Below the pieces are notes generated by a model. It was not told the DNA's origin. It did not search any database and worked only from the letters and a program-made list of their open reading frames with translations. Source: Parachlorella kessleri (lineage: Eukaryota > Chlorophyta > Trebouxiophyceae > Chlorellales > Chlorellaceae). Taken from it: DNA of 52,696 nucleotides. The stretch covers positions 1 through 52,696 of the forward strand of contig BBXU01000599.1 of the NCBI GenBank assembly GCA_001598975.1, read 5' to 3'. Of the stretch, positions 36,236-46,870 are shown piece after piece; the stretch's first letter is position 1; each line of letters begins with the position of its first letter. The translations under genes were made by a program, and so were the position numbers.

Positions 36236-37590
36236 CTCACAAGCCTAGAGATAACTGTCGGCAGGGTCCAGCAGAAGGCCATTCAAGTCTGCCTTATAAA
36301 TGTCTCGGTCCACCAACAGAGCGCTGGAGGTACCCGGCCCCCCTACTGCCACACCCCGCAACCTTGCCCTCACCTACCATCTCAGCCCAGACGTCACAAA
36401 GAACTCCTTGAGATACCTCATTTTCGCTGCCGCAGGGCCGCCTATCCCCGACAGCCTCACTAGCTACGTGTCTATGCTTCATAGGTTCAGAGCGTAGCCC
36501 TCATAAAAAATATGGCTGCGCCCTGCAGCTGGGGGGGGGGGGGGCACCAGTGGGCAAGTAGCAGCTCGCCGGGTCCACCCGACGTCAGGGTGTTAAGGTC
36601 AGTCAGCGGAGGCTGCAGGCGGTGAGGTGGCACACCGCAACACGCTGTCAGGTCTCTTATAAGCTAATTAGCCAGCACTTGACCCTTGGCCCGCTGCCGC
36701 GCCGCCCTTGTGGGCTGCGCTGCTGACTGCCGCAGGGCCTGGAGTCCTCCGCGCCCCTGACTGCCAGTGAGCACGCCTGCTGCAGCGGATCTTCTGAAGA
36801 GGGACAGGCAACTGCCTGTCTGAGTCGCAGACCGCCGCTGGTATGCAGGTCAAGTTGGTGGTCAGTGCTGGAGGGGAATAGGTCCCAGGGGAGTGGAGAA
36901 ATAGCGGGTGTCCTGTCTTTTGCCACTGCTGTTCACCGGTAGCTTCTGAGCCGCACATCTGCCTCACTCTCCCCACCGCAAACAGCTGCGATGCTGGGAG
37001 AAATCACCTGCACACCAGAGAAAGAGGGCGGCAGGTGTACATTTGCAAGTGCACTGGTGGGGGACCAGCAACGGGGACAGGAAGCCCTGGCCGGGTGAAA
37101 AGCAAATGCCCCCTGGGGTTGGTATGGAGTTCCCTCCAACACTGTCACCCCCTTCCCTTTGGCTACTCTATGTGAGCCAGTGTAAATGACTGTAGAGTTG
37201 TAGAATCGCCAAGCTCTACGGGTCGGGCTGACTGGTCAGGGACTGCGCCAGCCCGGAAGAAACGGTTTTGCATATCTGTAAGGTTGAGCCAAGAAGAGAG
37301 AGCTTCAGGCAGCCACAGTCGTGCATCATAGGACAAGATTCCTTGTCTGCCGTACCCAGGAATGGTACCTAGTTCCTAGTCCGGCCTGACCGCAAGCTCC
37401 ATACCATTTCTCCACTGGCACGGCAGCCTTCTTCCCTTCCTAGCAGCGCTCAATATTTGCAATCCAAGGCCAGTGATCACGGGACGCGCAACAGGAGAGG
37501 CAGGAAGCCTGGAAGGAAGCTATTACCAGGGCTGGTACTGGTGCTATTATTTCACAGAACTGCTGAAGCAGCAAAGCCTGCCCACGGCTG

Positions 37591-37600
37591 ATGTCACATC
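37591..37600 (+). promoter_or_regulatory. Upstream out-of-frame ATG before protease copy 2
   Basis: ATG at 37591 is in a different frame from the protease ATG at 37601, and its frame stays open across it to 37887 in unspliced sequence. If the transcript begins upstream of it, scanning ribosomes would meet it first. Neither ATG has an obviously superior context. Confidence 0.5.
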
Positions 37601-40600
37601 ATGAGGTCAAAGGTTGTCCTGGCAGCACTGCTTGCCTTAACCGTGCTGCCGTCGTTGGGGGCCGACCCCTTTGCGGACACACAGAGCAAGGAGGAAGCTG
37701 CGGCAGCCTTTGCAGAGGTGGAAGAACTTCTTGCCCGAGAGGTACGGGCTTTGTAGCTATAATCCGCTGCTCTTATAATTCCCGGGCCACTGCATGCCGC
37801 ATGTCCGATCAGGCAGTGCCAACGCGCTTGCTTGCAGGACACAGTCGGCCTCCATGCACTCTACCAGGAGTGGAAGCGGACCTTTAACATCACTTACAGC
37901 CTTTTGGAGGTGAGGTGGCAGAGAAAAGGGGAGCTCTTTGCACAGGTTGCACTTCGGTTTCCAAACAAGCTGCGTGGCCCACCCCTGACTTGTTCCTAGG
38001 TGGGAGAACCGCAAACTTGTACCCTCTCTCGTACCTCAAGTACCAATTCCTGCCCTCCCCTTTGCAGGACAACCTGCGGTATGCCTACTTTGTGCAGACC
38101 TTGCGCCGCATAATAGAGGCCAACACAGACCCTAGCACCTCCCACTGGGAGGGCCTCAACCAGTTCTCCGCCATGAGTGACACAGAGTTCTCCGCCACAT
38201 ACTCCGTACCTCTGCAGCGACAGGGCCAAAGCAACAACACGGCACCCCTGCAAACTAAGGCCCTCCTCGCCTTGCCCCGCTCTAAGAACTGGGTGGCGGA
38301 GGGGAAGGTGACCCCAGTGAGGTCCCAGGGCGGGGTAAGTCGGGTGCAGTCAGGAACCGTCAGCGAAGCCTTGAGGCTGTCTGTGGGACGATCCTGCCCT
38401 ACTCTGCGGGCCTTGTTGGTTGGCGCTTGCCAGCAGCCAGGACAAGCGTTGCCTGGCGTGCTGGCCACAGGTAGCAGTGGGCAATTTCCCAACTCCCTGA
38501 TGCAGAATCCGGCGCTTGGCAGCCGCTTCAGTGAACAGTGAAGCTTGCTGGCCTGGGGGTGCCCCAGCGGAGGGAGCTATGCAGCCGCGTGGGGCCACCT
38601 GATTGCAACCGCACCAACAGTTGACCAGTCATGCAGCGCATCTACTAACCTGGTGCCCCGCTGCAGTGCTACTGCTGTTGGGCGTTTGCTGGAATCGCAG
38701 CACTAGAGTCGAGGGCTCTCATTGCACTCAAAACGAAGGCTAGCGAGTACAACATCGACCTATCCGAGCAGCAGCTGGTGCGATGGTACTGTTGTGCCTG
38801 GATCCACAAAAGGCGCATTGAGGTCCACATGGGTTATGATTCATCGTGGTGCTGATACGGGGCCGCAGCTGTGGTCAAGTCCATATGATACATGCTGGGC
38901 GGGACACTGCACATTACCACACCCCTAAGCTATCCTTGTGGACCGACCAAGCTTTTGTTGTTTGTAGGTCGATTGTGCTCGGGCCCCTAAGTTCAAGTAT
39001 AGCTTCGGTTGCGGAGGTGGCCAACTGGAAGACCCGTTTGGGTTTGCCACTGTGTGAGTGCTCAAGACTTACGGCGCTGTTGTCATCCATGCGACTGAAG
39101 TTCGTTTGGAAAGAATGCGTGCACTGGTACACAGCTGCAGAGGGGAGATTTAACACCGCCTGCTGCAAGGTCGCCTGTCGCTTCTTTCCATGTCAGCTTG
39201 CTGTCTCCTTTTATAGTTGTGGGCCTCGTGTGCGCAGAGGGCCAGCTACCGTGCTCCTAACCGATGCAACTTTTCCTATTCCTTACAAAGCTGCAGCTAT
39301 CCCGTCGTGCCTGAGTCCCTTTACCCCTACACGGCGAAGGATGGCAGCTGCCGGCGCATGACAACAACTAATGGCAGCGTCTCCCTCTCTGGGCCTGGCT
39401 ACGTAGAACTGGAACAGAACTCCGCGACTGCATTGAAGCAGGTAGGCTCAGCAACCTCTGGGCAGGTAGAGAGGTGACTGGCTTCTGGATCGTGGTATGG
39501 GCTTGACAAAGCTTACCTGAGCGGTTTTGGTTCCCTCTTCTCCTGCACGGTGTCCTGCTCATGGGGCTGTAGTTGGGCTTCTGCAGGCTCTCATGGAGAG
39601 CCCTATCGCCATTGCCTACTACGCGTCCCTTCCCTCCATGAAAAACTACAAGGGCGGCATCTACGACCCTCCCAGCTGTGGTACAACCTACCTGGTGGAC
39701 CATGCAGTGCTGCTGGTCGGGTGAGTGACAGGCGGGGGTCCTGCTTTGCTTGCATTGCCTTCCTAGAGACCGGTCTCGTCCCCGACACGCTTACACACAC
39801 TGGCGTGCTCCCTCAGACCCGCACCATGTATGGTGTGTGTGCCTCTGGGAAGACCCTGCGGGGCACACTGCTCTCTGGGCAAAAGGTGCAGAGCGGACAT
39901 ATACTGCCAACGTCATGCCCAGGAAACTGGGAATGACTGCACATGCTGCATTCTGCCGGGGACCTCTCTTGGGGTATCCGTGCTGCAAGGCGCTTGGTGC
40001 AACGGGGCAGTCATTTCCTGCGACAGCTGCCTAGGCCTGCACTGGTCAGCGGCCCCGTCTGCAGACGAGTTGCATGCATTCACGATGAGTGCATGTGACA
40101 AAGAGGGGATCAAATAGTAGTGGTGCGCGTGCCAGCTGTGTCAATCAGCAGAGCAACGAGGGTACGGAAGGCAAGAGGCAAGCACGGCCTTCGTGCTTGA
40201 CAACAGTGAATGCGCAGAAAGTGGTGAAGCGAGGGATGGTGTATGGCAACTCTAGAGATATGTTTGCTGCAGGTATGATGACACAACCAAGTCCTGGCTC
40301 TTGAAGAACTCCTGGGGCACTCAGTAAGTAGCCAAGACAGGCGCTTGGAGGTGTTGCATGGGCCTTGCGTCTGCCCTCATCCATGCCTGGCAGGTCAATT
40401 GGTGATTGTCCTTCCCCCTCAAGAGAACTTACTGCGCGCGCTGCCCCTTGCCACCCTCCCAACTGCGCAGCTGGGGAGAGAAGGGATTTCTACGGATGGC
40501 CATGAAGCCTGATGGAACCCAGGGAATGTGCCAGATGTACACGGTAAGGGTAAACTCTTTCTCAACTTGCCGGCCGGCATTATGCTGTCTGGCTATCCCA

Positions 40601-40810
40601 AGCCGAGGGTGTTCAATTTCTAGCTCGGGCATGTGGGATGGTGCTAGTGTGCTCGCTAGTGGGGTGCTGGACAGGTGCTGTGGGAGGAGCGCTGAGGCAG
40701 GCAACACTTCCATATAGACCCATACAACTGGCCCTTTCACTGGTGACTACTTACTACTTGGTTGCTGGCTTCTTCTGCAGTGGGCCGTCCAACCCACAGC
40801 TCCCCAATAG
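37601..40810 (+). CDS. Papain-family cysteine protease, copy 2
   Basis: Paralogue of copies 1 and 3. Ten exons: 37601-37741, 37838-37909, 38068-38334, 38667-38777, 38968-39053, 39297-39441, 39587-39720, 40273-40323, 40471-40543 and 40781-40810, total 1110 bases, 369 residues, all phases consistent. A signal peptide (MRSKVVLAALLALTVLPSLG) is followed by ADPFADTQSKEEA, shared exactly with copy 1. The prodomain is diverged (FVQTLRRIIEANTD, LNQFSAMSDTEF). Catalytic Gln is in RSQGG, Cys in CYCCWAFAG, His in VDHAVLLVG and Asn in LKNSWG. SLYPYT is present. The residue between the two active-site cysteines is Tyr where Gly is usual (CYCCW rather than CGxCW). An out-of-frame ATG ten bases upstream (37591) opens a frame running past the real start, so translation may be damped. 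Shortest C-terminus of the three. Confidence 0.93.
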
Positions 40811-42140
40811 CCGGACCGCAGGTGAGCGGCCGGCAATGTTGCCGTAGGCTGATGGATGTGGTAAAGAGTAGGGCTTGGCTGTTGGCTTGACCTCGTATAG
40901 ATTGCAGCACTTGATGTCATCATCGACGCGGTACGTCTTAGATCACAACCCAGGCTATGTAGAGGATGGATGCCTGGAGCATGGCTTGCTACCTGCAGTG
41001 CTTAGTTGCCCTTATTAAAGCTCGTATTTCGGAATGGTTGGTGGCTTCGCTGTTGTTTATGCCAATGTGTCTTGCTTATTCTTGCTGCGAGATTTTGTCT
41101 GCACACTGCAGTCTTGCTGCCTGGTCTTTTCCTAGTCTGATTGCTGCTAGCAGGATGTGCTTATTATGAGATCCCTATAGATCTAGCTAGGCCTTGGTGA
41201 CCCCGGATGGGGCTAAGCGTTAGTCTCGGCTCTTGCCACTACTGGTACACCTAGGTGGACTCTGTCCACAACGCCGTTGTTGAACAACGATAGGCCTGGG
41301 CCACCCTTAGGCCACCCTGAGAAGGCCACCCTAAAAGGTTGTGGAAGTGGCTGGAAAGCTTGAGGTTTGCCTGGGGTGGTCGGAGCATCACTAGATTACC
41401 ATTCCGCTACTGTCATATTGATTCCTGTGCTTTATACTCTATATTCTTCCTACTATGTACTTGATTCATGGGGTCGGTCACATCAAGGCGCTAGCGCTTG
41501 ACTAGCACGTCAACCTGCCGCAAGCGTGTTAACACAACGTTGTGGTTTCGATTGTTAAAAGCTGCTTCTTGGTAGCGCAGTATGAGCACCAGGAGGTATC
41601 AAGTCTGCAGTCTTCCACCCTCCCATACCAGCGCAGTACCATCCAGGGGAAAGGTCTTCAAGGGGACATTGGACACTGATGTACCTAAAGCTTGTTGAGA
41701 ATTGAAGTGCTGGGTTTTCCACTGACTCGTTGGTCGCAGCTAAGCTCTGGATAACTCGGACCGACTTGAGCTGACCAGGTAAACCTGTCAACTGACCGCT
41801 GGTGCTCACGAGTGGACAGGCGACAACTGTGCCACTAACTTTGCACCTCACACCGTCGCCAACCCCTACTCTCGGCCAGCCGATAGGAGAAGCAATGGCC
41901 GGTGCGTAGTACCGTACCGGTTGAGCCGGAGCTCGCTCATCCCGTCGGACCCTGACGTTCCCGTCTGCCTTGTCCGCAGATAGAAATCGCCAACAGTCAG
42001 ACGAGCCAATTGTCGTATAAAGTCGGCTAGATCTTCATCTCAAGGCCACCATTGTTGACGGTTCTGCAGTACTTGGCAGCTTTGACAAGACAGTAACTTC
42101 CTGCAGTCCCCCTTGCTACCTTCATTACACAGCCGCACAG
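40811..42140. other. Intergenic region between protease copies 2 and 3
   Basis: 1.3 kb without a recognisable gene. It carries the 3' untranslated region of copy 2, short ggccaccct repeats near 41296-41335 and the promoter of copy 3. No element shared with the copy 1-2 spacer was seen, so the duplicated unit seems to be the gene itself. Confidence 0.5.
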
Positions 42141-45100
42141 ATGCAGGCCGGAGCCTTTCTACTATTAGCGATATTGGTCGCAGCGGGCCTTGCTGTTCAA
42201 GGCGCCAACCCGTTCGCGGACACACAGAGCAAGGACGAGGCCGTGGCAGCCTTCAAGGACGTCGAGAACCAGCTTGTCAAAAAGGTTCGAGCAAGGAGGC
42301 CGCAGCCGGACCCCTGATTTGTCCCGATACCCGAACCCACCAATGCCACGTGCACGCAGGACGCCAACGGCCTACGCTCGCTCTTTCAAGCATGGAAGGC
42401 CCAGTACAAAATCTCCTACGCCCCTGCCGAGGTGGGTTGAGAGTGTGCATACAAGCCAGCAGTCTGACCGGGTTTGGGTAGTACCCCCCATTGACAGATT
42501 GCTTACCTTGACCTGAAGAGGTTGCTTGCACAGCCTAACCCAAGGGCCTGCTCTCACAAAACCTGGGCAAAGTATCCCAGCCGCCGCTTCCCTGTCACAA
42601 GCTGGGACCTGTGCAGGCGCTGGGAACAGGTGAGGCGCAGGTTGGGCCCTTAGCTGCCTTCCTGGCTGTGTGCAGGATGGCCAACGTTATGCAAACTTTG
42701 AGGCTACCCTGCGGCGCATCATCAGGACCAACCGAGACACCCGCAGTTCGTACTGGGCTAGCCTCAACCAGTTCTCGGCCATGACCGACGAGGAGTTCAA
42801 AGCCACCCTTGCTGCCAGCTTGCAGCGCAAGCACAACGGAACAGCCTCCACAGTCAGCCCTGCGGGGGGGCGCAGGTCTCTCCTGGCGCTGCCAAACTCC
42901 AAGAACTGGGTGCTTGAGGGCAAAGTCACGCCAGTGAAGAACCAGGGCTCGGTGAGTAATGTGCTGGGGATATGATATGGAAGCTACCAGTGCCAGCCTG
43001 GATGCAGGGGCTGGTGCGCCTGGGCTGGTCCTAGCACAGCAGTATGATAGTTTGAGTAAAGATAAAACCCTTGGCACCGCTGCTGGTAAGCCTAAGTGCG
43101 CTGGTTTTGGTCTTGAGCTGCGGACTCTGAGCCACATTCCGGTTTGCCTGCTACCAGATTGGGCCTTACCCACTTGCTTCTCATGCCTTTGCAGTGTGGC
43201 TGCTGCTGGGCCTTTGCTGGCACTGCAGCAATAGAGTCAAGAGCCCTCATCGCGATGCGCAAGACAGTCAGCACCTACAAGATGGACCTCTCCGAACAGC
43301 AGATTGTGAGTGAGCTTACTTGCTCCTGCCTGTGTGTCCCGGCTACAGAATGACTGTGGCATGTGCGGGGCTGGGAAGGCCTTCTAGGGACAAGGGGCCA
43401 CCACCTCCCAGGGTCTTAGTGCCGCCCCTCAACCTCTTTTGGGCGGCGTAGGGTCACTCATATCACTGCCACCTGCCTGCTGCACATGCTATGCGTGCTA
43501 CGCTGTGATTTGACCTGGCATAGGCACCCCAGCGCCCCCGGCTGCTGCTGGCGGTGCTGCTGCCGCCTGCTTTGGGGTGCCCCACTGTCTGCCGTCCAAC
43601 AGGCTGGCTGCTGCTAACGCCTTCCTTTGTGAGTGCGCAGGTCGACTGTGCCAAGGCACCCTACTTCCCCTACAGCTTTGGCTGCGGGGGGGGGCAGCTG
43701 GAGGATCCCTTCGGATACTCTGCACGGTAAGACCGGACAGCAGCTCCCTGACTGCTGATCTAAGGGGTGTTGGTTGCAAGCATGGCATGGTTGCCAGGAG
43801 GCCTCACCTTGGATCTGCCGCCCATCACACACCATGCTACTAACTTATTACAGCTCCCTGCACCTCTTGGGCCTGTGCTTCACTACCATGTCTTCCTTGG
43901 AACTCGCAATGTCCCCCAGCAACCCACCCCTGACCTTCCCACCCCCCCTGCCCCTGCACAGAGGCTTCCAGGCACCAGAGTCCCTCTACCCATATACCAA
44001 GGTGCAAGGAGGCTGCCGGAGGGTGGCAGCAACCAGCGGCCGCGTCACGTTGTCTGGCATCGGCTTCACTGAAGTGCCCATGAACTCCGCCACTGCATTG
44101 AAGCAGGTAAGGTGGCTCCAGGGGTGTTTCCTACTGCTGTCAGTGGTCCTAGATTGCAGGCCTCCGATTCCTTTCCTCAAGGCTTCTTGTGGTGCGTCCA
44201 GTGACGCTCTGTGAGTCGGAGACTGCATGCACGACCCTTGCCTGGCTTGCTTGCTACAGGCCTTGATGACCAGCCCCGTGTCACTTGCCTACTACACTTC
44301 CGAGCCCTCCTTCCGGGACTACAAGGGCGGTATCTACAACCCTTCCAAGTGTGGCGGTACCTACATGGTGGACCACGCTGTGCTGCTGGTTGGGTGAGTG
44401 TGAGGAACGCAGAGGCGCTACCCTGTCTGGAGTGGGAACAGAACTGTCTAGACCAGGCTTGCTCTGGTTGAGGCATAATCCCCTGGCTGGCGGTGTTGCT
44501 GCAAGCCTAGGCTTGCTCTCCCTGGCAGCAATGCTGCCCCGGGCTGATGGGACAATTTGTGGTGCGCTGCGCCCACCACCAACAACATCCAGTGAATTCG
44601 CGGGCGCAGCCTATGTGCGCCTTGCTTTTGCAGCGAACGAGCATGGTAGACTGCATAGGTTGCCACATGCGCGATTCTTGACGCGGTGGGCGCTGCCCCC
44701 ATGCAGGTACGATAACTCCCAGAAGTCGTGGCTCTTCAAGAACTCCTGGGGCTCGTAGTGAGTTTGCAGCATACTGCCAGGCTGCCGTGCTGCCAGTGCT
44801 GGGCTGCTGCTTCTGCTGCTGGCGCTGCTGCTGCCTCTTACTGCTCCTGCCGTCGCTAGCTGCACCTGGTCCACCAGTACTCGCATCTCTTAGCCGCCAC
44901 GTGGCGCATGGGTGGCACTAACCACTCCACCCTTGGCCCGCCGGTGCAGTTGGGGAGAGAAGGGGTACTTCCGCATGTCCATGAAGCCCGACGGAACCCA
45001 GGGGACCTGCCAGATGTATACGGTAAGCTAGAAAAGCCGGGTGCAGTGTCCATGGGCGGCAAGCTGGTGTGCCCCACAGTCTGGCACTGGAGTTTGTGAG

Positions 45101-45321
45101 CAGCTGCCTGTCCTACGACACTGCTGCCCACCTGTCTGGCTTGTTGGCTTGCTTCCACCTTTTCTGGGGTGGAGCTGCCCGTTCACTGTGACTTGCTCTC
45201 TTGCGGTGCTAGGCACGCACAGCCAGCCTCAGCACCTTCTGACGCGCAATGCATGCTATGCATGCTATGCATGCAGTGGGCTGTCCAACCCACCAACCTC
45301 AAGTACCCCGCGCCCGTGTGA
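42141..45321 (+). CDS. Papain-family cysteine protease, copy 3
   Basis: Paralogue of copies 1 and 2. Ten exons: 42141-42284, 42360-42431, 42676-42951, 43195-43305, 43641-43726, 43962-44106, 44260-44393, 44707-44757, 44950-45022 and 45277-45321, total 1137 bases, 378 residues, all phases consistent. A signal peptide (MQAGAFLLLAILVAAGLAVQ) is followed by GANPFADTQSKDEA. The prodomain (RYANFEATLRRIIRTNRD) resembles copy 1, while the active-site exon (CGCCWAFAGTAAIESRALIA) resembles copy 2. Catalytic Gln (KNQGS), Cys (GCCWAF), His (VDHAVLLVG) and Asn (FKNSWG) are all present, as is SLYPYT. Exon 5 contains nine consecutive G encoding a Gly triplet. Retention of intron 8 would create TAG at once at its donor. 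Function as for copy 1. Confidence 0.94.
45247..45276 (+). repeat. Triplicated atgcatgct at an acceptor
   Basis: The word gcatgctat repeats three times immediately upstream of exon 10 of protease copy 3, ending in the acceptor atgcatgcag. This replaces the pyrimidine tract normally expected before an AG. Confidence 0.8.
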
Positions 45322-46870
45322 GCTTTGGGCTTTCACAAAGATGTGCTGTGGCAGCAACTGCTCGCTGGCACCTGTCGCCTGGTTCCGCACTCTCAGGCGT
45401 GTTGCTTCGCGCCTGTGCCGTGACAGCAACAGCCAACTGGCATATGTCGTATGGCGCCGCAGGATCCAGTGTCGCTGCTCCAGTCCAGGTGACCGGTTTT
45501 CCGTTGTTGTGCTGGTGTTGTATGAAGCCTTTCGCTTATTCTGTGCAACCAACCATCGTTACAAAGTAGCCGCTACAAAGTAGCCCATTTTGGACTTGCA
45601 AGTTCCCAGTTGCCCCCCAGTTTGCATTCCCCCTATCCCATTGAAAAGCTCTTCATGGCTGCCATTTTTCATCCCTTCTTATAGTCAGTGACATCTGCCG
45701 AGCCTGCGCAGGATGCCCCTTCTTGGTGGGGAGCCTTTGTATACCATCTCCTCTTATTGTACTGCTGCACTGCTCTCGTGTGTACTGCTAGCAGGTCCTT
45801 CCTTGCCGCAGGTGTACACTCTTGCACTGCCTTGACAATTTAGCTTTTTACAGCCTGTGCTACTGTCCAGGACTGCCACCTTTGTCATCCCCTTTACGTT
45901 AAGTGTCAGCAACTGTGACGAGGGTTGCATTTTGCTGCAAGGGATGAAAGCGCCCCGATGCTGGGGAGGTTCCACACCTCAAGACACAATTTCGTCTCTC
46001 CGCAGCCTGTTGTGAGTAGCTAGCCTCCTTTGTGCCGGCGGACGTGTGAATGGACTGTGGTGTGAGGTTGTGGTTCCTAGACTTGCTGTTTTGCGCTCGA
46101 CGGTAACAAGACGTGTTGCTTATCTTGTTATACTGCTGAGCAGTTGATTTAAAGGGGTGGCATCGCGTCCTACTGGTTGGAGTTGTCCAGTCGTGAGGCC
46201 CTTCTGTTGACATGTGCCTGTTGCTTTACACTGCTGAGCAGTTTTGGTTTAGTTCGGTGGCGTCTCGTCCTATTGATTGGAGTGGGCCAGTCGTGGGGCC
46301 CTGCTGTTGTCATGTGCCCGATCCCTTCGTTTGCCAGGGCTTGCACGCCCTTTGGGCAATTGTAACATCCACAGGGTAATGAAGATGGTTGTGAGGCTAG
46401 TACCCCACCCGCACAAGAGCCAACGGCTATTGTACATTAGTTTGAAGGTCTGGCACACAGGAGCTTTACCAGTACCGGTGCAAGCTACCTGGCCACAACT
46501 TGCTGAACGCTTGTATGCCACCAAGACAGGCACCCCCGCACTGCTGCTGATGGCCACCGCATCGGTCTTAGTGGCGGCGCTCGGCGGCGCCCCGACAGAA
46601 CCAGCATAGACCTGAAGTCCAGGATGAAGGAAGCTATCGGGTCAGTTGATAGGCCAGCCAGCAGACCAAATGCCGTGCCAAATGCCGTGCCAGGTGGGCG
46701 GGAAGGAATCACATCTTGGGCGCCTTGATCCTCCTCAGCCTTGGTGGCCTGATGGCAACCTCTGACGACCGTCTGGTGCCTAGTACGCTTGCTAGATAAA
46801 TTTCATTTTTCCGTGCCTACTTTGAACTGTCCTCGACAACCCCGGTTCGCACCGCCTGGGTAACCACACC
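45322..46870. other. Intergenic region before IMPL1
   Basis: 1.5 kb without a recognised gene. It contains the 3' untranslated region of protease copy 3, a two-copy direct repeat at about 46132-46319 and the IMPL1 promoter and 5' leader. Short open frames here show no family signature. Confidence 0.5.
46132..46319 (+). repeat. Two-copy direct repeat of about 95 bases
   Basis: Units begin at tgctgagcagtt (46132 and 46230) and share ggtggc, cgtcct, ttggag, ccagtcgtg, ggccc and catgtgcc in the same order, with mismatches throughout. No coding content. Confidence 0.75.

Larger units (their letters stand above)
35078..37600. other. Intergenic region between protease copies 1 and 2
   Basis: No complete gene is recognised in this 2.5 kb. 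It contains the 3' untranslated region of copy 1, a copy of the dispersed repeat at 36105-36235, a G14 tract at 36531-36544 and the promoter of copy 2. The frame at 36300-36497 ends in a coding-looking stretch (HLSPDVTKNSLRYLIF) but has no family or splice partner I can identify. Confidence 0.5.

Noticed and set aside
41200..42060. tRNA-like or small-RNA gene between protease copies 2 and 3
   Set aside because: I looked for a cloverleaf with T-loop GGTTCRA and matching acceptor stem and found none on either strand.
45249..45569. ORF starting MHAMHAMHAV
   Set aside because: It is produced by the atgcatgct repeat at the acceptor of protease copy 3 and has no further similarity.
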